A DNA stretch of 64,000 nt from Streptomyces sp. RPT161 (GCF_027533845.1 NZ_JAPZVN010000020.1:52300-116299), one strand, 5' to 3'; shown: positions 11,469 through 20,716, counted from the first letter of the stretch. Program-made: numbers and translations. Notes: generated from the sequence alone by a model not told the origin.

Positions 11469-12089
11469 ATGAGTGACGTCACCGGATTCGACAACGTTCC
11501 CCCGACCACCCTTGCCGACATCCTGGGTCGCGAGCAGGTCATGGACTGCGGCATCCGCCCGCTGTGGCCCTCCCCGCGAGTCGCCGGTCCGGCGTTCACC
11601 GTGCGGTGCCCGCCCGGTGACAACCTCATGCTGCACGCGGCCGTTCACCGCGCACAGCCCGGCTCGGTGATCGTCGTCGAATCCGGCGACCTGGACTACG
11701 CGCTCGCCGGGGGAAACGTTTGCGCCATCGCTCAGCGCCGGGGTGTCGCGGCGTTCGTGGCCGATGGGGTGATCCGTGACCTCGCCGAGGTGCGCGCGAT
11801 GGGCTTTCCCGTCTTCGCCAGGGGCGTCATCCCCATCCCGGGCGCCAAGACGGAGGCCCGGCCGCTCAACGTCCGGGTGCGCTGCGGCGGTGTGGACGTG
11901 AACGCCGGGGACGTCGTGGTGGCCGACGAGGAGGGTGTCGTGGTCGTTCCCCATGGCCGCCAGGAGGAGGTACGGCTCGCCGCCGAGGCCAGGCTGGCCA
12001 AGGAGGCCGCCGAATCCCTCGACGCCTGGGAGGCGGCACACCGCGCCCGCATCAACAGGATCCTCTGCGACAAGGGCTTCGAGGACTGA
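11469..12089 (+). CDS. RraA-like / HMG aldolase family protein
   Basis: 206-residue RraA-fold protein. It contains the conserved GGNVCAIAQRRGVAAFVADG stretch and the following IRDLAEV (substrate Arg-Asp pair), then VNPGD-like NAGDVVVADEEGVVVVP. Family members are class II 4-hydroxy-4-methyl-2-oxoglutarate/4-carboxy-4-hydroxy-2-oxoadipate aldolases or oxaloacetate decarboxylases; true RraA is an RNase E inhibitor without enzyme activity. The retained Arg/Asp favours an enzyme. ATG 11469 has GGAAG upstream. No catabolic neighbours point to a pathway. Confidence 0.8.
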   Translation: MSDVTGFDNVPPTTLADILGREQVMDCGIRPLWPSPRVAGPAFTVRCPPGDNLMLHAAVHRAQPGSVIVVESGDLDYALAGGNVCAIAQRRGVAAFVADGVIRDLAEVRAMGFPVFARGVIPIPGAKTEARPLNVRVRCGGVDVNAGDVVVADEEGVVVVPHGRQEEVRLAAEARLAKEAAESLDAWEAAHRARINRILCDKGFED

Positions 12090-12238
12090 CACGGACCGCT
12101 CGGCCTCGGCGGCCGAACAGGTGCCGAACTCCGCCTGCAGGGCGGCCGTGGCCGCGGTCGCGGTCGCGGCGAGCGCTGCGGTGGTCCGCTCGACCACCTT
12201 CGTGCTCAGGGCGCGTCGTGTCACACGGCTGAAACGAC

Positions 12239-12267
12239 ACTTTTGCAAGCGGAGTGCTTGCAAAAGT
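12239..12267. promoter_or_regulatory. perfect palindromic operator upstream of XRE regulator
   Basis: Perfect 12-bp arms ACTTTTGCAAGC and GCTTGCAAAAGT separated by GGAGT. It ends 26 bases before the XRE gene start, in an AT-rich patch that contrasts with its surroundings. This is the expected position for an autoregulatory operator. It could also form an RNA hairpin if transcribed, but the core-promoter position favours protein binding. Confidence 0.7.
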
Positions 12268-12293
12268 TAGCGGCGGTGTGGCACGGTCGTGTC

Positions 12294-12869
12294 ATGGCGT
12301 CACTGAATGTCGGGAACCTCGGTGAGTATCTGCGCGAGCAGCGGCGCAGTGCTCAGTTGTCGTTGCGTCAACTGGCCGAGGCCGCCGGGGTGTCGAACCC
12401 GTACCTCAGTCAGATCGAGCGCGGGCTGCGCAAGCCGAGCGCCGACATCCTTCAGCAGATCGCCAAGGCGCTGCAGATCTCTGCCGAGACGCTGTACGTG
12501 CAGGCCGGGATCCTCGACGAGCGCGACCAGAACGGTATCGAGGTGCGCACCGCGATCCTCACCGACCCGACGATCAACGAGAAGCAGAAGCAGGTGCTGC
12601 TGCAGATCTACGAGTCGTTCCGCAAGGAGAACGGTGTCGCGGACGGTCCTGCGGTCGACGCCGCCAAGGCCGCCCAGGCCAAGAAGGCGGCGGCAGCACG
12701 GACCGCCGCCAAGAAGGCCGCCGCGAAGAAGGCGGCCACCAGGGTCGCCGACGCCGTCGCGGAGACCGTCGCCGCGCGGACGCGTGCGCTGAAGTCCGTA
12801 CCGGCGAAGGATAAGCAGCACAATCAGGACAAGCCCGGCGGTGATGGCGACCTCGCCGCCGGAGCCTGA
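12294..12869 (+). CDS. XRE-family regulator with histone-like Lys/Ala tail
   Basis: 191-residue DNA-binding protein. The N-terminal XRE/Cro helix-turn-helix (LSLRQLAEAAGVSNPYLSQIE, residues about 21-41) is followed by an alpha-helical segment to about residue 115. The C-terminal tail is rich in KKAAA repeats (about 125-150), like actinobacterial histone-like proteins. M. tuberculosis Rv0474, from memory a copper-responsive XRE regulator, has the same place before an HbhA gene. ATG 12294. Likely autoregulated via the palindrome at 12239-12267. The tail could give non-specific DNA affinity. Confidence 0.85.
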   Translation: MASLNVGNLGEYLREQRRSAQLSLRQLAEAAGVSNPYLSQIERGLRKPSADILQQIAKALQISAETLYVQAGILDERDQNGIEVRTAILTDPTINEKQKQVLLQIYESFRKENGVADGPAVDAAKAAQAKKAAAARTAAKKAAAKKAATRVADAVAETVAARTRALKSVPAKDKQHNQDKPGGDGDLAAGA

Positions 12870-12926
12870 TCGGGCGCCCACGAACGAAGACCACGAACAC
12901 GCCACCACCCCGTACGGAGGACCCTC

Positions 12927-13475
12927 ATGGTGACCACCGAAAACGTCCGCAAGGTACTGACCGACCCGGCCCCTCTCTACGCCGTCGCCGGCGCCGTCGA
13001 CCTCGCCGCCGAGAAGCTGGGCGAAGTGCCGCCGCTTCTGGACAAGTTGCGCGAGGAGGCGCCGGAGCGGATCAACAAGGTGCGCGCCACGGACCCCAAG
13101 ATCGTCCAGGAGCGGGTGTCCCGCCAGGCCAAGGAGGTCCAGGCGAAGCTCAGCGAGCGGCTCGGCACCGTCGAGCTGGACCTGAAGAAGCTCTCCGACT
13201 CCGCGCAGGACTTCGCGCTGCGCCAGGTCGGCTGGGCGGCCGAGGCCGCCGTCAAGGCGGGGGAGACCTACAACGGCCTGGTCGACCGCGGCCGTGGCGC
13301 GGTCAGGACCTGGCGCGGCCAGGCCGCCGAGAGCACCGAGGACTTGGCCGTGGCCCTCGAGCCGGAGCCGGAGCCCAAGCACGACGCCGAGGAGCGGTCC
13401 GCCGCCGCGTCCCGCAAGCCCGCCGCGAAGAAGACCACGCCGCGCAAGACCGCGCAGGGCAAGCCGGGTGAGTGA
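12927..13475 (+). CDS. HbhA-like heparin-binding hemagglutinin homologue
   Basis: 182-residue, largely alpha-helical coiled-coil protein ending in a basic tail (KPAAKKTTPRKTAQGKPGE). The helical part has the HbhA layout, including AGETYNGLVDRGRGAVRTW, close to the mycobacterial YLEAATSRYNELVERGE segment. In mycobacteria HbhA is an adhesin that binds sulfated glycans through its Lys-rich C-terminus and associates with membranes and lipid inclusions. In a saprophyte an adhesin role is unproven. It lies 57 bases after the XRE regulator. The neighbourhood matches Rv0474-Rv0476. No signal peptide. Confidence 0.8.
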   Translation: MVTTENVRKVLTDPAPLYAVAGAVDLAAEKLGEVPPLLDKLREEAPERINKVRATDPKIVQERVSRQAKEVQAKLSERLGTVELDLKKLSDSAQDFALRQVGWAAEAAVKAGETYNGLVDRGRGAVRTWRGQAAESTEDLAVALEPEPEPKHDAEERSAAASRKPAAKKTTPRKTAQGKPGE

Positions 13476-13500
13476 CGCGCCGCGGTGACAAGGGTGTGAC

Positions 13501-13535
13501 AACGGGCCGGGCACGTACGCCGTGCCCGGCCCGTT
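13501..13535 (+). terminator. terminator after HbhA-like gene
   Basis: Perfect 14-bp stem (AACGGGCCGGGCAC and its complement) with a 7-base loop, 25 bases after the stop codon. Strong GC hairpin without a U-tract. Confidence 0.85.
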
Positions 13536-13583
13536 GTACGGGTACCGTGGCGGCGAAGGGGACCGTCGGGGGACGACAAGGCG

Positions 13584-13925
13584 GTGGACGGAATGCTGAT
13601 CCAAGGGTTCAACACGATCTTCAGCTGGGTCTCGACCGGCCTTCTGGTGTTCACCGTCGTCGCGTTCATCAACGCGGCGATCCACCGGGAGGACGCGTAC
13701 CGGGCTGCTGACAAGCACACCAAGCCGTTCTGGCTGATCATCCTCGGCATCGCGGCCGTGGTGATGGGACTTTTCCCGATCCTGTCGATCCTGCCGCTGA
13801 TCGGGCTCGTCGCCACGATCGTGTACATGGTCGACGTACGCCCGGCGCTCAAGGAGGTGTCGGGGCGTGGCGGCGGCGGTCGCGGAAGCAGCAGCGACGG
13901 GCCCTACGGACCGTTCCGCCGCTGA
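13584..13925 (+). CDS. DUF2516 family membrane protein
   Basis: 113-residue small membrane protein with transmembrane segments at about residues 10-30, 45-65 and 70-90 and a Gly/Ser/Arg-rich C-terminal tail. It matches DUF2516, the family of M. tuberculosis Rv0476, again directly behind the HbhA homologue. GTG 13584 gives MDGMLIQG; ATG 13593 is equally plausible. It follows a strong terminator, so it has its own promoter or depends on read-through. Function unknown. Confidence 0.82.
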   Translation: MDGMLIQGFNTIFSWVSTGLLVFTVVAFINAAIHREDAYRAADKHTKPFWLIILGIAAVVMGLFPILSILPLIGLVATIVYMVDVRPALKEVSGRGGGGRGSSSDGPYGPFRR

Positions 13926-14036
13926 GCGCAGGCTGGCCCGCGCCAACCGCCGCGTTCCCCGTGGGCGTGGTCCGCACGATGACCGCCGGACGCCGTCGCA
14001 TCGACCGTGGCCGCCACATCGACCACGGCCGTCGCG

Positions 14037-15365
14037 TCAACCGCGGTCGAGCAGCACCACCGCGACGTCGTCCGTCAGTTCGCCGCCGTTGAGTTCCCTG
14101 GCCTCGTCCATCGCCGAGTCCAGCAGTTCCTCACCGCGCAGTCCGGCGCGCCGGTGGCGGTCGACCAGCTCGATCATCCCGTCCGTGCCGAGCCGGGCGG
14201 TGCCCTCGCCGATCCGCCCCTCGATCAGCCCGTCGGTGTAGAGCATCAGGCTCCACGCCTCGCCCAACTCCACCGTGAGGCGTTTCCACTCGGCCCGCTC
14301 CAGCAGACCGAGCGCCGGTCCGCCGTGCTCGTAGGGCAGCAGCTCGACCGGTCGCCCGCTGCGGACCAGCAGGGGCGAAGGATGACCGGCCAGGCACAGT
14401 CCGGCCCGTTGGCCGTCGGGCGCGATGTCGATCGTGCACAGCGTCGCGAACATCTCGTCGTGCGGGCGCTCGTACTCCAGCACTTCCTGGAGGGTGCCCA
14501 GCAACTCGTCGCCGCTCAGCCCGGCCAGCGTCAGCGCGCGCCAGGCGATGCGCAGCTCGACACCGAGGGCCGCCTCGTCCGGGCCGTGCCCGCAGACGTC
14601 GCCGATCATCGCGTGCACGGTGCCGTCGGGGGTGCGGACGACGTCGTAGAAGTCCCCGCCGAGCAACGCACGGCTGCGGCCCGGCCGGTAGCGCGCGGCG
14701 AACCGCAGGTCGTCGGCCCCGTCCAGCAGGGGGGTGGGCAGCAGACCGCGTTCCAGCCGGGTGTTCTCCTGCGCCAGCAGCCGGGTCTCGGTGAGCTGCC
14801 GCTGGGCGAGGTCGGCGCGCTTGCGCTCGACGGCGTAGCGCATCGCGCGGTTGAGCAGCGACGCGTCGAACTCGTCACGGAACAGGTAGTCCTGCGCGCC
14901 GACGCGTACCGCCTCCGCGGCCAGCTCGGCGTCCTCCTCGCCGGCCGCCAGCGCGAGCACGGCGGTGGTGGGGGCCATCCGCAGTACCTCGCGCAGCGCG
15001 GTGAGGCCACCGGCCTTGGGGTGGTCGGGGACCAGTTCGATGTCCAGGTCGAGCAGGATGCAGCTCACGTCATCGGTGAGCAGCCGCGCGGCCTCGGTGA
15101 GGTTGCGGGCGCGGCGGATGCGGACCGGGTGCCCCGCGGCGTCCAGCAGATCGGCCGCGGCCAGGCTTCCGGTGGGATCGTCACCGACGACGAGCAGGGT
15201 GAACGGCTGCTGCGACCGCACCGGCTCGCCCGGACGCTCCACGGGTACCGGCTCGGTCACCCGCTGGCGCGGGAGCATCGCGGCCGTTCCCGCGGGACGC
15301 TGGTCGGGCGTCCAGCCGGGGCGCTGGTCGGGCTGCCGGTCGGTGGACCGGCCGGTGGCGGACAT
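14037..15365 (-). CDS. SpoIIE-type PP2C phosphatase with receiver domain
   Basis: 442-residue protein. An N-terminal disordered region to about 50 is followed by a response-regulator receiver (acidic pair GDD near 61-63, phosphoacceptor Asp106 in LLDLD), a coiled-coil linker ending in ERKRADLAQRQLTE, and a PP2C/SpoIIE phosphatase domain (GGDFYDV, MIGDVCGHGPDEA, LYTDGLIE). Such proteins dephosphorylate anti-sigma-factor antagonists and thereby steer alternative sigma factors. The receiver lacks an obvious conserved Lys in DYLFRDEF, so phosphorylation control may be altered. ATG 15365 has GGAAGG upstream. Convergent with the DUF2516 gene. Confidence 0.87.
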   Translation of the reverse strand: MSATGRSTDRQPDQRPGWTPDQRPAGTAAMLPRQRVTEPVPVERPGEPVRSQQPFTLLVVGDDPTGSLAAADLLDAAGHPVRIRRARNLTEAARLLTDDVSCILLDLDIELVPDHPKAGGLTALREVLRMAPTTAVLALAAGEEDAELAAEAVRVGAQDYLFRDEFDASLLNRAMRYAVERKRADLAQRQLTETRLLAQENTRLERGLLPTPLLDGADDLRFAARYRPGRSRALLGGDFYDVVRTPDGTVHAMIGDVCGHGPDEAALGVELRIAWRALTLAGLSGDELLGTLQEVLEYERPHDEMFATLCTIDIAPDGQRAGLCLAGHPSPLLVRSGRPVELLPYEHGGPALGLLERAEWKRLTVELGEAWSLMLYTDGLIEGRIGEGTARLGTDGMIELVDRHRRAGLRGEELLDSAMDEARELNGGELTDDVAVVLLDRG

Positions 15366-15695
15366 GGCTTGCTTCCTTCCCTCCCCCGAGGGTGTGGCGG
15401 ACGCTGTGGGGAGGCGCCGCCGTCCCAGGTCCGGACCATGTGGGGCGGCCGGATGCTGGGCACTGCCAGGCGACCATAGCGGCAGGGCAGGCCCGGCGGG
15501 AGGGCGTGTGAGGGATTCGCCGTTGGCATATACAGAGGTGGGGAGCGGATTTCGGGGGGCGCGGGGGGATCTGGGCATGAGATACATCACGCGCCAACGC
15601 GGGCGCGCTCACCTGTGGGTTGAGGCTTTGGGCTGAGGCCGGGCGCGCGTCGGTTGGGACGGGTGGGGTCAGCGGTACAAGCGGGGTCGGCAGGG

Positions 15696-16730
15696 TCAGC
15701 CTGGCCTTACGGCGCCGAGTATCGGCATGGAGCCCGCGCCCGTGATGTCTATCGTTCGGCCGGGCCGCGGGGCCTGGATGATCGCGCCGTCGCCTACGTA
15801 GATCGCCACATGGCTGGCGTCGGAGTAGTAGATGACGAGGTCGCCGGGGCGAAGCTGGTCCAGCGGGATGTGCGGCAGCCGGGCCCACTGTTCCTGCGAG
15901 GTGCGCGGGATCGCCACCCCCGCCGCCGCCCAGGCCATCTCCGTCAGGCCCGAGCAGTCGTATGTGGACGGCCCCTGCGCACCCCATTCGTACGCCTTGC
16001 CGAGCTGGGCGGACGCGAACGCCACCGCCCGTGCGCCGAGGGCGCTGGCCGTGCCCGCGGCGCCGCCGAGCTTGGCGCCGACGCCGTTCTTCAGCCAGTC
16101 GGCCTGCGACCGGTAGGCGGACTCGTCGTCCAACTGCCTCAGCCGTGCCCGCTGTTGTGCCGCGAGAGTGCCGAGCAGCGCCTGGGCCTGCGCCAGTCTC
16201 CGCTCGACCTGCTGTTTCGCGGCGGCCTTCCTGGCCTGCTCGGCGGTCAGGCTCTCCCAGCCCCTGGTGGCGGCGCTCGCGTAACCCTCCAGTGCGTCCT
16301 TGGTCGTTCGCAGCTGGCTCAGCGCGGTCGTGGCGGCCTGTGCGCCCTTCTCGGCGAGGCCCGCGTCGTTCAGGAACGACGCGGGATCGGTGGAGAGCAG
16401 GAACTGCGCGGCGAGCGGCAGGCCGCCGCCGCTGCGGTACTGGGCCCTGGCCAACGCGCCCAGGCGCTGGGTCAGCCGGTCCTCCTTCGACTGCGCGGCG
16501 ACGACGGCGCGGGCCAGTGTGACCAGGTCCCGCTGCTGTTGGTCGATCTGCTCGGTGACCGCGTCGTACGACTGGGTGGCGGTCTCCGCCTGCCGGTACA
16601 GCCGGTCGACTTCGGCCCGCACCTCGGCCACTGACTTCTGCTTCGCCGCCTGCGCGTCGCCCGGTACGGCGAGCAGGCCCGCCGCGCACGCCAGTACCGT
16701 GGACGCCACCGCCGCCGCCCGCAACCGCAT
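15696..16730 (-). CDS. secreted NlpC/P60 peptidoglycan endopeptidase
   Basis: 344-residue exported cell-wall hydrolase. The signal peptide (MRLRAAAVASTVLACAAGLLAV, cleavage after AQA) is followed by a long coiled coil (about 35-215) and a C-terminal NlpC/P60 domain. The catalytic Cys is in DCSGLTEMAW and the His in ASHVAIYVGDG. RipA-type enzymes cut peptide cross-bridges during growth or spore separation; the coiled coil is the usual regulatory part. ATG 16730 has GAGGTGG upstream. It lies between two minus-strand genes with wide gaps, so probably monocistronic. Confidence 0.9.
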   Translation of the reverse strand: MRLRAAAVASTVLACAAGLLAVPGDAQAAKQKSVAEVRAEVDRLYRQAETATQSYDAVTEQIDQQQRDLVTLARAVVAAQSKEDRLTQRLGALARAQYRSGGGLPLAAQFLLSTDPASFLNDAGLAEKGAQAATTALSQLRTTKDALEGYASAATRGWESLTAEQARKAAAKQQVERRLAQAQALLGTLAAQQRARLRQLDDESAYRSQADWLKNGVGAKLGGAAGTASALGARAVAFASAQLGKAYEWGAQGPSTYDCSGLTEMAWAAAGVAIPRTSQEQWARLPHIPLDQLRPGDLVIYYSDASHVAIYVGDGAIIQAPRPGRTIDITGAGSMPILGAVRPG

Positions 16731-16813
16731 GAGGCCACCTCGAATCTGACGAACCGTCACCTCGGTGCGGATGGTGCCACAGGGGGGCGCAATGCGACAG
16801 ATGCGTGCGGAGG

Positions 16814-17623
16814 TCAGCCGCGCTGGGCCGGAACGAAGGGCCGCGCCGGGGCCAACGCGTCCCAGCGGACGGTCACCTCGCCCTGCCGCCAGCGCGCCGG
16901 GCCGTCGGTGAGGGGCCAGCCCGCGGTCCGCAGCGCCTGGACGGAGCGGATCCAGCGCTGCCGGGCGCCCAGCGCGCCGAAGGGCGCGGCGGCCGCCCAG
17001 GCCCGGTCGAACTCGGTGAGGAACGCGTGCACCGGCTCGCCCGGCACATTGCGGTGTATCAACGCCTTCGGCAGCCGCTCGGCCAGATCGGACGGCCACT
17101 CCAGCGAACCCAGCCGGGTGGCGAACGTCACCGTGCGCGGCCCCTCCGGGCCGAGCGCCACCCACACATGGCGGCGGCCTATCTCGTCGCACGTCCCCTC
17201 GACCAGCAGCCCGCCCGGCGCCAGCCGATCGCACAGCCGCGCCCAGACCGCGGCGACCTCGGCCTCGCCGTACTGCCGCAGCACGTTCGCCGCCCGTATC
17301 AGCGTCGGACGCCGCCCGGCGGGAAGCGGGACCTCGAAGCCGCCCCGGACGAAGCGCAGCCCCTCCCGGGCGTAGGGCGCGGCGGCGGTCACCCGCGCCG
17401 GATCTATCTCGATACCCACGACCTCGGTGTCCGTACGCACCGTACGCAGCCTGGTGAGCAGTTCGACGGCGGTCCAGGGCGCGGCGCCGTAGCCCAGGTC
17501 GACGACCACCGGATCCCCGCTCCGGCGCAGGGCCGCGCCGAAGGTGGCGGCTATCCAGCGGTCCATGCGGCGCAGGCGGTTCGGGTTGGTGGTCCCCCGG
17601 GTGACGGTGCCGATGGGGTTCAT
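16814..17623 (-). CDS. class I SAM-dependent methyltransferase-like protein
   Basis: 269-residue protein with a methyltransferase motif I ([18 protein letters not shown]) and acidic motif II ([11 protein letters not shown]). The rest, including [41 protein letters not shown], is characteristic of a conserved actinobacterial gene beside mshA. It is divergent from mshA, with a shared promoter region of about 200 bases. Substrate unknown; involvement in mycothiol metabolism is only suggested by position. ATG 17623 is chosen over an upstream in-frame start because homology begins there. Confidence 0.8.
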   Translation of the reverse strand: MNPIGTVTRGTTNPNRLRRMDRWIAATFGAALRRSGDPVVVDLGYGAAPWTAVELLTRLRTVRTDTEVVGIEIDPARVTAAAPYAREGLRFVRGGFEVPLPAGRRPTLIRAANVLRQYGEAEVAAVWARLCDRLAPGGLLVEGTCDEIGRRHVWVALGPEGPRTVTFATRLGSLEWPSDLAERLPKALIHRNVPGEPVHAFLTEFDRAWAAAAPFGALGARQRWIRSVQALRTAGWPLTDGPARWRQGEVTVRWDALAPARPFVPAQRG

Positions 17624-17824
17624 GGGGGCCTTCGGGTACGGGGGCGTGGCGGGCTGACGATTCAGGGTAATTGGCCGCTCCCGCACCGCCGCCGCCAGCC
17701 GTCGGGCGACGCCACTTCAGCCACGCCGCCCTCCGTGCGGATAACGACTTGGCAAAGCGGAAATGCCCGCCCCGCCGCCGCCGTTACACGACAGACGCAA
17801 GAGGACCGAGGGAGGCACCGTACG

Positions 17825-19165
17825 GTGAACCACCAGGTGGCCCACGCGCCCCGGCTGGGCGCGCAACGTCTGCGTGCCCGAGCGCACATGCCACGACGGC
17901 TGCGCCGTGCGGGAACCCCGCGCCGGATAGCGATGCTCAGCGTCCACACCTCCCCGCTCCACCAGCCCGGCACCGGCGACGCGGGCGGTATGAACGTCTA
18001 CATCGTGGAGCTGGCCAGACGCCTCGCCGAGTTGGGTATAGAGGTCGAGGTCTTCACTCGCGCCACGACCGGCGGCCTGCCGCCGGTCGTCGAGCTGGCG
18101 CCCGGCGTCCTGGTACGGCACGTCGACGCCGGACCGTACGAGGGGCTGGCCAAGGAGGAACTGCCCGCCCAGCTGTGCGCCTTCACCCACGGCGTGATGC
18201 AGGCGGAGGCCTCACAGCGGCCCGGCTACTACGACCTGGTCCACTCGCACTACTGGCTCTCCGGCCACGTCGGCTGGCTCGCCGCCCAGCGCTGGGGCGT
18301 ACCCCTGGTGCACGCCATGCACACCATGGCCAAGGTGAAGAACGCCGCGCTCGCCAAGGGCGACACCCCCGAGCCCGCGGCCCGGGTGATCGGGGAGACC
18401 CAGATAGTGGCGGCGGCCGACCGGCTGATCGCCAACACCGAAGAGGAAGCCGAGGAACTCGTCCGGCACTACGGCGCCGCCCGCGAGAAGGTCGCCGTCG
18501 TCCACCCGGGCGTGAACCTCGACCGCTTCCGCCCGGCGGACGGCCGGGCTGCCGCCCGCGCCCGGCTGGGCCTGCCGCCGGATGCGGTGATTCCGCTGTT
18601 CGCCGGGCGGATACAGCCGCTCAAGGCCCCCGACGTGCTGGTCCGCGCGGTCGCCGTACTACTGGACGAGGACCCCTCGCTGCGCGAGCGCCTGGTGGTC
18701 CCGGTGGTCGGCGGCCCCAGCGGCAGCGGCCTCGCCAAGCCGGAGCGGCTGCACAAGCTGGCCGCCCGGCTCGGCGTCGCCGATGTCGTACGGTTCCAGC
18801 CGCCGGTCGACCAGGACCGGCTGGCCGACTGGTACCGGTCGGCGAACGTGCTGGTCATGCCCTCGTACAGCGAGTCCTTCGGACTGGTCGCGATCGAGGC
18901 CCAGGCGTGCGGCACGCCGGTGATAGCGGCGGCGGTCGGCGGCCTGCCGGTGGCGGTGCACGACGGGCGCAGCGGCTTCCTCGTCTCCGGACACGATCCG
19001 GCCGACTACGCGCGGCTGCTGCGCCGCTTCGTCGACCAGCCGCGGCTCACCGACGAACTGGGCGCCGCCGCCGCACACCACGCCCGCGCCTTCGGCTGGG
19101 ACGCCTCCGCCGCGGCGACCGCCGACGTCTACGCGGGCGCGACCGCCCGACGCCGCAAGGTGTAG
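17825..19165 (+). CDS. mshA: D-inositol-3-phosphate glycosyltransferase (mycothiol synthesis)
   Basis: 446-residue GT-B glycosyltransferase for the first step of mycothiol synthesis, joining GlcNAc from UDP-GlcNAc to inositol 3-phosphate. Motifs include [20 protein letters not shown] at the inositol-phosphate site, [24 protein letters not shown], and the C-terminal nucleotide site [24 protein letters not shown] 17825 follows GGGAGG and leaves the short basic N-terminal extension usual in Streptomyces; ATG 17888 is an alternative. The insert present before the second domain in some Streptomyces MshA proteins is absent. Followed by YbjN and gpm genes, as in mycobacteria. Confidence 0.95.
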   Translation: MNHQVAHAPRLGAQRLRARAHMPRRLRRAGTPRRIAMLSVHTSPLHQPGTGDAGGMNVYIVELARRLAELGIEVEVFTRATTGGLPPVVELAPGVLVRHVDAGPYEGLAKEELPAQLCAFTHGVMQAEASQRPGYYDLVHSHYWLSGHVGWLAAQRWGVPLVHAMHTMAKVKNAALAKGDTPEPAARVIGETQIVAAADRLIANTEEEAEELVRHYGAAREKVAVVHPGVNLDRFRPADGRAAARARLGLPPDAVIPLFAGRIQPLKAPDVLVRAVAVLLDEDPSLRERLVVPVVGGPSGSGLAKPERLHKLAARLGVADVVRFQPPVDQDRLADWYRSANVLVMPSYSESFGLVAIEAQACGTPVIAAAVGGLPVAVHDGRSGFLVSGHDPADYARLLRRFVDQPRLTDELGAAAAHHARAFGWDASAAATADVYAGATARRRKV

Positions 19166-19187
19166 GCGGGTCGCCTACGATCAGTAC

Positions 19188-19688
19188 ATGAGCGAGCACG
19201 ACGCAGCCCGCGCGACCTTGGAGCAGGCGCTGAAGGACGCCGGGCTCGAATGGGACACGCCGGACGGCGCCTCGGGCACGTACGTCGTGCAACTGCCCGG
19301 CACGCGCAAGCTGTCGACCACCTGCTCGCTGGTGGTCGGCCGCCACACGCTCTCCGTGAACGCGTTCGTGGTACGCCGTCCCGACGAGAACCACGAGGTG
19401 TTCTACCGCTGGCTTCTGGAGCGCAACACCCGTATGTACGGGGTGAGTTACGCGATCGACCGGCTCGGCGACGTCTACCTGGTCGGCCGGCTGCCGCTGG
19501 CCGCGGTGACGGCGGAGCAGGTCGACCAACTGCTGGGCGCGGTGGTGGAGAACGCGGACGGCAGCTTCAACACCCTGCTGGAGCTGGGCTTCGCGTCAGC
19601 GATCCGCAGGGAGTACGCATGGCGTACCGCCCGCGGTGAGTCCACCCGCAACCTGGAGGCGTTCACCCATCTGACGCGGGACGTGTAG
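19188..19688 (+). CDS. YbjN domain-containing protein
   Basis: 166-residue YbjN-like protein, a type III secretion chaperone-like fold. It has the pattern [32 protein letters not shown] followed by [14 protein letters not shown]. tuberculosis Rv0487, between mshA and gpm1, is the positional equivalent. Molecular function unknown. Only 22 bases separate it from mshA, so co-transcription is likely. The ATG at 19188 is preceded by GTAC rather than a strong ribosome site, suggesting translational coupling. Confidence 0.8.
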   Translation: MSEHDAARATLEQALKDAGLEWDTPDGASGTYVVQLPGTRKLSTTCSLVVGRHTLSVNAFVVRRPDENHEVFYRWLLERNTRMYGVSYAIDRLGDVYLVGRLPLAAVTAEQVDQLLGAVVENADGSFNTLLELGFASAIRREYAWRTARGESTRNLEAFTHLTRDV

Positions 19689-19749
19689 GGCCGGCCCGGC
19701 GCACCCCGCGCGGGCAGGGCACCAGCGGATTTCGATTAGGCTCACATCC

Positions 19750-20511
19750 ATGGCTGCTGCTCCGTACAAGCTGATCTTGCTCCGCCACGGCGAGAGCGAG
19801 TGGAACGCGAAGAACCTGTTCACCGGCTGGGTGGACGTGAACCTCACCGAGAAGGGCGAGAAGGAGGCGGTCCGCGGCGGTGAGCTGCTGAAGGACGCCG
19901 GCCTGCTCCCCGACGTCGTACACACCTCCGTGCAGAAGCGCGCCATCCGCACCGCGAACCTCGCGCTGGAGGCCAGCGACCGGCACTGGATCCCGGTGCA
20001 CCGCTCCTGGCGTCTGAACGAGCGCCACTACGGCGCCCTACAGGGCAAGGACAAGGCGCAGACGCTGGCGGAGTTCGGCGAGGAGCAGTTCATGCTCTGG
20101 CGCCGCTCCTACGACACCCCTCCGCCGCCGCTTGAGGACGGCTCCGAGTTCTCGCAGAGCGACGACCCGCGCTACGCGTCCATCCCGAGCGAGCTGCGCC
20201 CGCGCACCGAGTGCCTCAAGGACGTCGTCGCCCGCATGCTGCCGTACTGGTACGACGCCATCGTGCCGGACCTGATCGCCGGGCGCACCGTGCTGGTCGC
20301 CGCGCACGGCAACTCGCTGCGCGCCCTGGTCAAGCACCTCGACGGCATCTCCGACGCCGACATCGCGGGCCTGAACATCCCCACCGGCATCCCGCTCGCC
20401 TACGAACTGGACGCCGACTTCCGCCCGATCACCCCCGGCGGCACCTACCTCGACCCGGAGGCCGCCAAGGCCGCCATCGAGGCGGTCAAGAACCAGGGCA
20501 AGAAGAAGTAG
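19750..20511 (+). CDS. gpmA: 2,3-bisphosphoglycerate-dependent phosphoglycerate mutase
   Basis: 253-residue glycolytic enzyme interconverting 3- and 2-phosphoglycerate. The phosphohistidine motif [10 protein letters not shown] is at residues 9-18, [11 protein letters not shown] near 91, and the second catalytic His in [19 protein letters not shown] near 187. Length and motifs match the dPGM class. ATG 19750. A strong hairpin 30 bases after the stop ends transcription before the convergent Cys-rich ORF and phoU. Confidence 0.96.
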   Translation: MAAAPYKLILLRHGESEWNAKNLFTGWVDVNLTEKGEKEAVRGGELLKDAGLLPDVVHTSVQKRAIRTANLALEASDRHWIPVHRSWRLNERHYGALQGKDKAQTLAEFGEEQFMLWRRSYDTPPPPLEDGSEFSQSDDPRYASIPSELRPRTECLKDVVARMLPYWYDAIVPDLIAGRTVLVAAHGNSLRALVKHLDGISDADIAGLNIPTGIPLAYELDADFRPITPGGTYLDPEAAKAAIEAVKNQGKKK

Positions 20512-20540
20512 CCCCGTGCCCAAGTGAGTTGGGCCGCAGT

Positions 20541-20576
20541 GGAGTCGGCCCCAGCCATCCGGCTGGGGCCGACTCC
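20541..20576. terminator. bidirectional terminator between gpmA and Cys-rich ORF
   Basis: Perfect 16-bp stem beginning GGAGTCGGCCCC with a four-base ATCC loop. It lies between convergent gpmA and the minus-strand small ORF and can end transcripts from both sides. Confidence 0.88.
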
Positions 20577-20602
20577 GTCAATGGGTTCGTCTTCTTCCTG
20601 CG

Positions 20603-20686
20603 TCAGCCGCAGGACCCTCCGCACTGGCACGGGCCGCCCGACTGGCATCCGCAGCTGCAACCGGGACCGCAAGCGCATCCACTCAT
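20603..20686 (-). CDS. 27-residue cysteine-rich, metallothionein-like peptide
   Basis: Short ORF of 27 codons encoding 8 Cys (positions 4, 6, 10, 12, 14, 20, 22, 26) and 10 Gly, with repeated CxC motifs and no other side chains of note. It has a near-perfect ribosome site, AAGGAGGG, five bases before ATG 20686. Cys density and CxC spacing suggest thiolate metal binding, as in small metallothioneins such as mycobacterial MymT (53 residues). I do not recognise a named family. It lies between a strong terminator and phoU. An inverted repeat ACGTG-N7-CACGT (20717-20733) sits 31 bases upstream. Too small for standard gene callers. Confidence 0.65.
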   Translation of the reverse strand: MSGCACGPGCSCGCQSGGPCQCGGSCG

Positions 20687-20716
20687 CAACACCCTCCTTG
20701 GTGTGGAGCCCGAGCT

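Noticed and set aside
12300..13946. 548-residue open frame on the minus strand
   Set aside because: Antisense to the XRE, HbhA-like and DUF2516 genes, which have clear homology; no domain of its own.
14007..15479. 490-residue open frame on the plus strand
   Set aside because: Lies antisense to the PP2C phosphatase gene; composition is typical of a GC-rich shadow frame with no motifs.
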